A stretch of DNA of 45,037 nt from Chloroflexota bacterium. GTDB lineage: Bacteria > Chloroflexota > Anaerolineae > Aggregatilineales > Phototrophicaceae. Both the position numbers and the translations under genes were made by a program. The stretch covers positions 1 to 45,037 of the forward strand of contig JACAES010000001.1 in the NCBI GenBank assembly GCA_013388735.1, given 5' to 3'. This document shows positions 43,609-45,037 of the stretch, piece by piece (position 1 is the first letter of the stretch; the number at the start of each line of letters is the position of its first letter). The notes below the pieces were generated by a model. It saw only the letters and a list, made by a program, of their open reading frames with translations, was not told the origin of the DNA and ran no database searches.

Positions 43609-43765
43609 CATCTTCCCTTCCGTAGACAGACCGATAATCCCCCTGCTTTTTAACATATTTCCGAACGTTCTGCCTGCCGGGGCATATTAAGAAAACCATG
43701 AAATCAGTCCGATACAGCCGCCAGGTGTGTTACAATAAGGGCGTTAAAACAAGCAACGGTGTACC

Positions 43766-44419
43766 ATGATGCACGAGATACCTCTGTTTCCGTTAAACAC
43801 GGTGCTGTTTCCCGGTATGCTCCTGCGCCTGCACATCTTCGAGGAGCGCTACCGGGTCATGATCGCGCGCTGCCGGCAGACGGGCGAGCCGTTCGGCGTG
43901 GCGCTCATCCAGGAGGGGCAGGAAGTCGGCGGCCCGGCGGAGCCGCATCTGGTCGGCTGCACGGCCTATATCACACAGGTCGAAACGCTGGCCGATGGCC
44001 GGATGAACATCACCGTCGTCGGCCACGAACGTTTTCAGATTCATGCGCTCAAACACGATCAGCCCTACCTGGTGGGTCTGATCGAGGGTTATCCGCTGGC
44101 GAAGCCGATCTCGGAAGGTGTCGAGGACATCAGTCAGGCTTTGCGCGCCTGGGTGCGGCGTTATCTGCAGGTGCTTTCGCAGGCCAGCGAAACGCCTTTG
44201 GACATGCAGGAATTACCGTCCGACTGGCAAAAACTGGCTTACCTGGCATCCTTCCTCATCCAGCTTCCCCCCGCGCAAAAGCAGGATTTGCTGGTCATCA
44301 ACCGCGCCGAAGAGTTGCTTAACCGGCTGCGAACGCTGTACCGCCGCGAGGTGACGCTGCTGCAAACCATGCTGGTGCCGCACGAGGAGGAATCCATCGG
44401 CCCGTTTTCGGCCAACTGA
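43766..44419 (+). CDS. LON N-terminal substrate-binding domain protein
   Basis: 217 residues, only the LON-like N-domain: EIPLFPLNTVLFPGMLLRLHIFEERYRVMI at the start, FGVALIQEGQEVGG, GRMNITVVGHERF and a helical C-terminal part LPSDWQKLAYLASFLIQLPPAQKQDLL. There is no AAA or protease domain, so it is the stand-alone type often annotated as peptidase S16, whose biochemical role is not defined. The ribosome site is weak; tandem ATGs occur at 43766 and 43769. TTACAAT upstream near 43732 is a likely -10. It is not in an operon with a known partner. Confidence 0.92.
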   Translation: MMHEIPLFPLNTVLFPGMLLRLHIFEERYRVMIARCRQTGEPFGVALIQEGQEVGGPAEPHLVGCTAYITQVETLADGRMNITVVGHERFQIHALKHDQPYLVGLIEGYPLAKPISEGVEDISQALRAWVRRYLQVLSQASETPLDMQELPSDWQKLAYLASFLIQLPPAQKQDLLVINRAEELLNRLRTLYRREVTLLQTMLVPHEEESIGPFSAN

Positions 44420-44897
44420 ATATATCGCGTCTCAAACGTCTGCTCAATCTGGCCGGGTGGGGCATCGCGCTCGGTTTTCTGGCGCTGGCGGCGCTTTGAT
44501 GCCCCACAGGGCGGCGGCGCAAAAAAAGCTGGGCGGCGAAACCGGCCCACAGCAGGGCGCGGGGCGTCAGCGTTCGAGCGGTTGGAGCGGCCATCGTCAT
44601 CATCTCGTCTCCCATCGGCGCGCCGGACATTATAGCGCGTTCCGGCGGATTATTGGGGAATCAAAAGGCGCGGCTCAGGGCGATCGCTTCAACACCATTC
44701 AGACCCCCTCTACATCTCCCCCGAATTCGGGGGAGACTTTGCCGCCGCTGTGTTTTAGCTCCCTCGCCGAATTCGGGGAGAGACGGGGTGGGGTCAAAAG
44801 GCGCAAGCCTGCTGATTGAGACGCGGTATCTTCATGCGACTACCCTGAGACGCGGCCAGCGCCGCGCCTTGTGTCGGTGATTGAGCGGAAAGCGGCT
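44420..44897. other. 478-nt gap without a credible gene, with palindromic repeats
   Basis: The left 80 nt hold a possible micro-frame (CTG start at 44416, 27 residues ending GWGIALGFLALAAL). A perfect 22-bp palindrome with core CCCCCGAATTCGGGGG lies at 44715-44736, and a partial copy at 44761-44782 shares 17 bp (44764-44780) with 9166-9182. No tRNA or other structured RNA was recognised. Other open frames here run through the repeats and show no family resemblance. Confidence 0.6.
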
Positions 44898-45037
44898 TTA
44901 TTCCACCAGCCGTTCGGATTCGACGTTCAGCGCCACCCAGCGCGGGATGGGAAAGCCGTTGAAGGCCGCCGCGTATTCGTTGGTGTACGCCCCGGCATCC
45001 AGGAAAACCAGCCGGTCGCCGATGTGAACTTCCGGCA
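44898..45037 (-). CDS. PLP-dependent ornithine/diaminopimelate-type decarboxylase, C-terminal end only
   Basis: The last 46 residues are visible and begin PEVHIGDRLVFLDAGAYTNE, then YAAAFNGFPIPRW, to a TAA at 44898. GDxLxFxxAGAYT...FNGF is the conserved C-terminal motif of fold-III basic-amino-acid decarboxylases (ornithine, lysine, diaminopimelate, carboxynorspermidine), where it contributes to the active site across the dimer. The N-terminal PLP lysine lies beyond the window. Ornithine decarboxylase is favoured by FNGF, but substrate choice cannot be made from this end. Confidence 0.8.
   Translation of the reverse strand, partial: PEVHIGDRLVFLDAGAYTNEYAAAFNGFPIPRWVALNVESERLVE

Noticed and set aside
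43660-43673. GAACGTTC near the LON gene as an SOS box or copy of the LacI operator
   Set aside because: It lacks the N4 spacing of the LexA box and the TGA/TCA flanks of the operator; an 8-bp palindrome alone is expected by chance.
44319-44630. 103-residue minus-strand frame after the LON gene
   Set aside because: Arg/Ala-rich, overlaps the end of LON and repeat-like sequence, and shows no family features although GGGAGACGAG precedes its internal ATG.

Overview
The window looks like chromosomal DNA from a Chloroflexota bacterium, most likely Anaerolineae or a relative. This is inferred from style, not from a marker gene: high GC, several membrane proteins with long Thr-Pro linkers, TPR-anchor/TolB-propeller fusions, frequent GTG and TTG starts with good Shine-Dalgarno sequences, and a Gram-positive-type LexA box. 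No rRNA, tRNA, CRISPR array, integrase or intact insertion sequence was seen.

Left part (1-9121, minus strand): a carbohydrate or glycoside uptake operon. Transcription order is ADP-ribosylglycohydrolase-family protein (6981-7964), extracellular binding protein, two sugar ABC permeases, an alpha/beta hydrolase, a second and larger ADP-ribosylglycohydrolase-family protein, and a divergent SucC-like ATP-grasp ligase subunit cut by the window edge. A LacI-type regulator lies just upstream. A 26-bp perfect palindrome sits directly downstream of the operon's -10 box, and a near copy lies in front of the regulator gene. The substrate is unknown; two N-/O-glycosidic hydrolases of the ADP-ribosyl family suggest a riboside-like compound.

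9325-20172 (mostly minus): a lipoprotein, a phosphoribosyltransferase, SbcC/Rad50, a plus-strand minimal membrane methyl-accepting protein, then four paralogous proteins sharing a TPR-like N-terminus and one membrane helix (two carry exported TolB-like propellers, two end at the helix), and CdsA.

20369-32030: an orphan PAS-PAS histidine kinase, an OsmC gene interrupted by one in-frame TAA, a threonine/serine dehydratase, a Uma2-family nuclease-like protein, a GT4 glycosyltransferase, lexA with an SOS box inside its own promoter and a divergent XPB/Ssl2-N-terminal-like protein, then galT-galK and a secreted sugar dehydrogenase (Leloir pathway without galE here).

32205-45037: a Fes-like hydrolase lacking its nucleophilic serine; an envelope operon (parvulin PPIase, a 35-residue membrane peptide, two Thr-Pro-rich anchored proteins with a shared C-terminal domain); a three-domain META protein; a secreted metalloprotease; a CarH-like B12-binding MerR photoreceptor regulator; a large GH94-like enzyme; a LON-domain protein; and the C-terminus of an ornithine/diaminopimelate-type decarboxylase. 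Degenerate palindromic repeats lie in the larger intergenic gaps.
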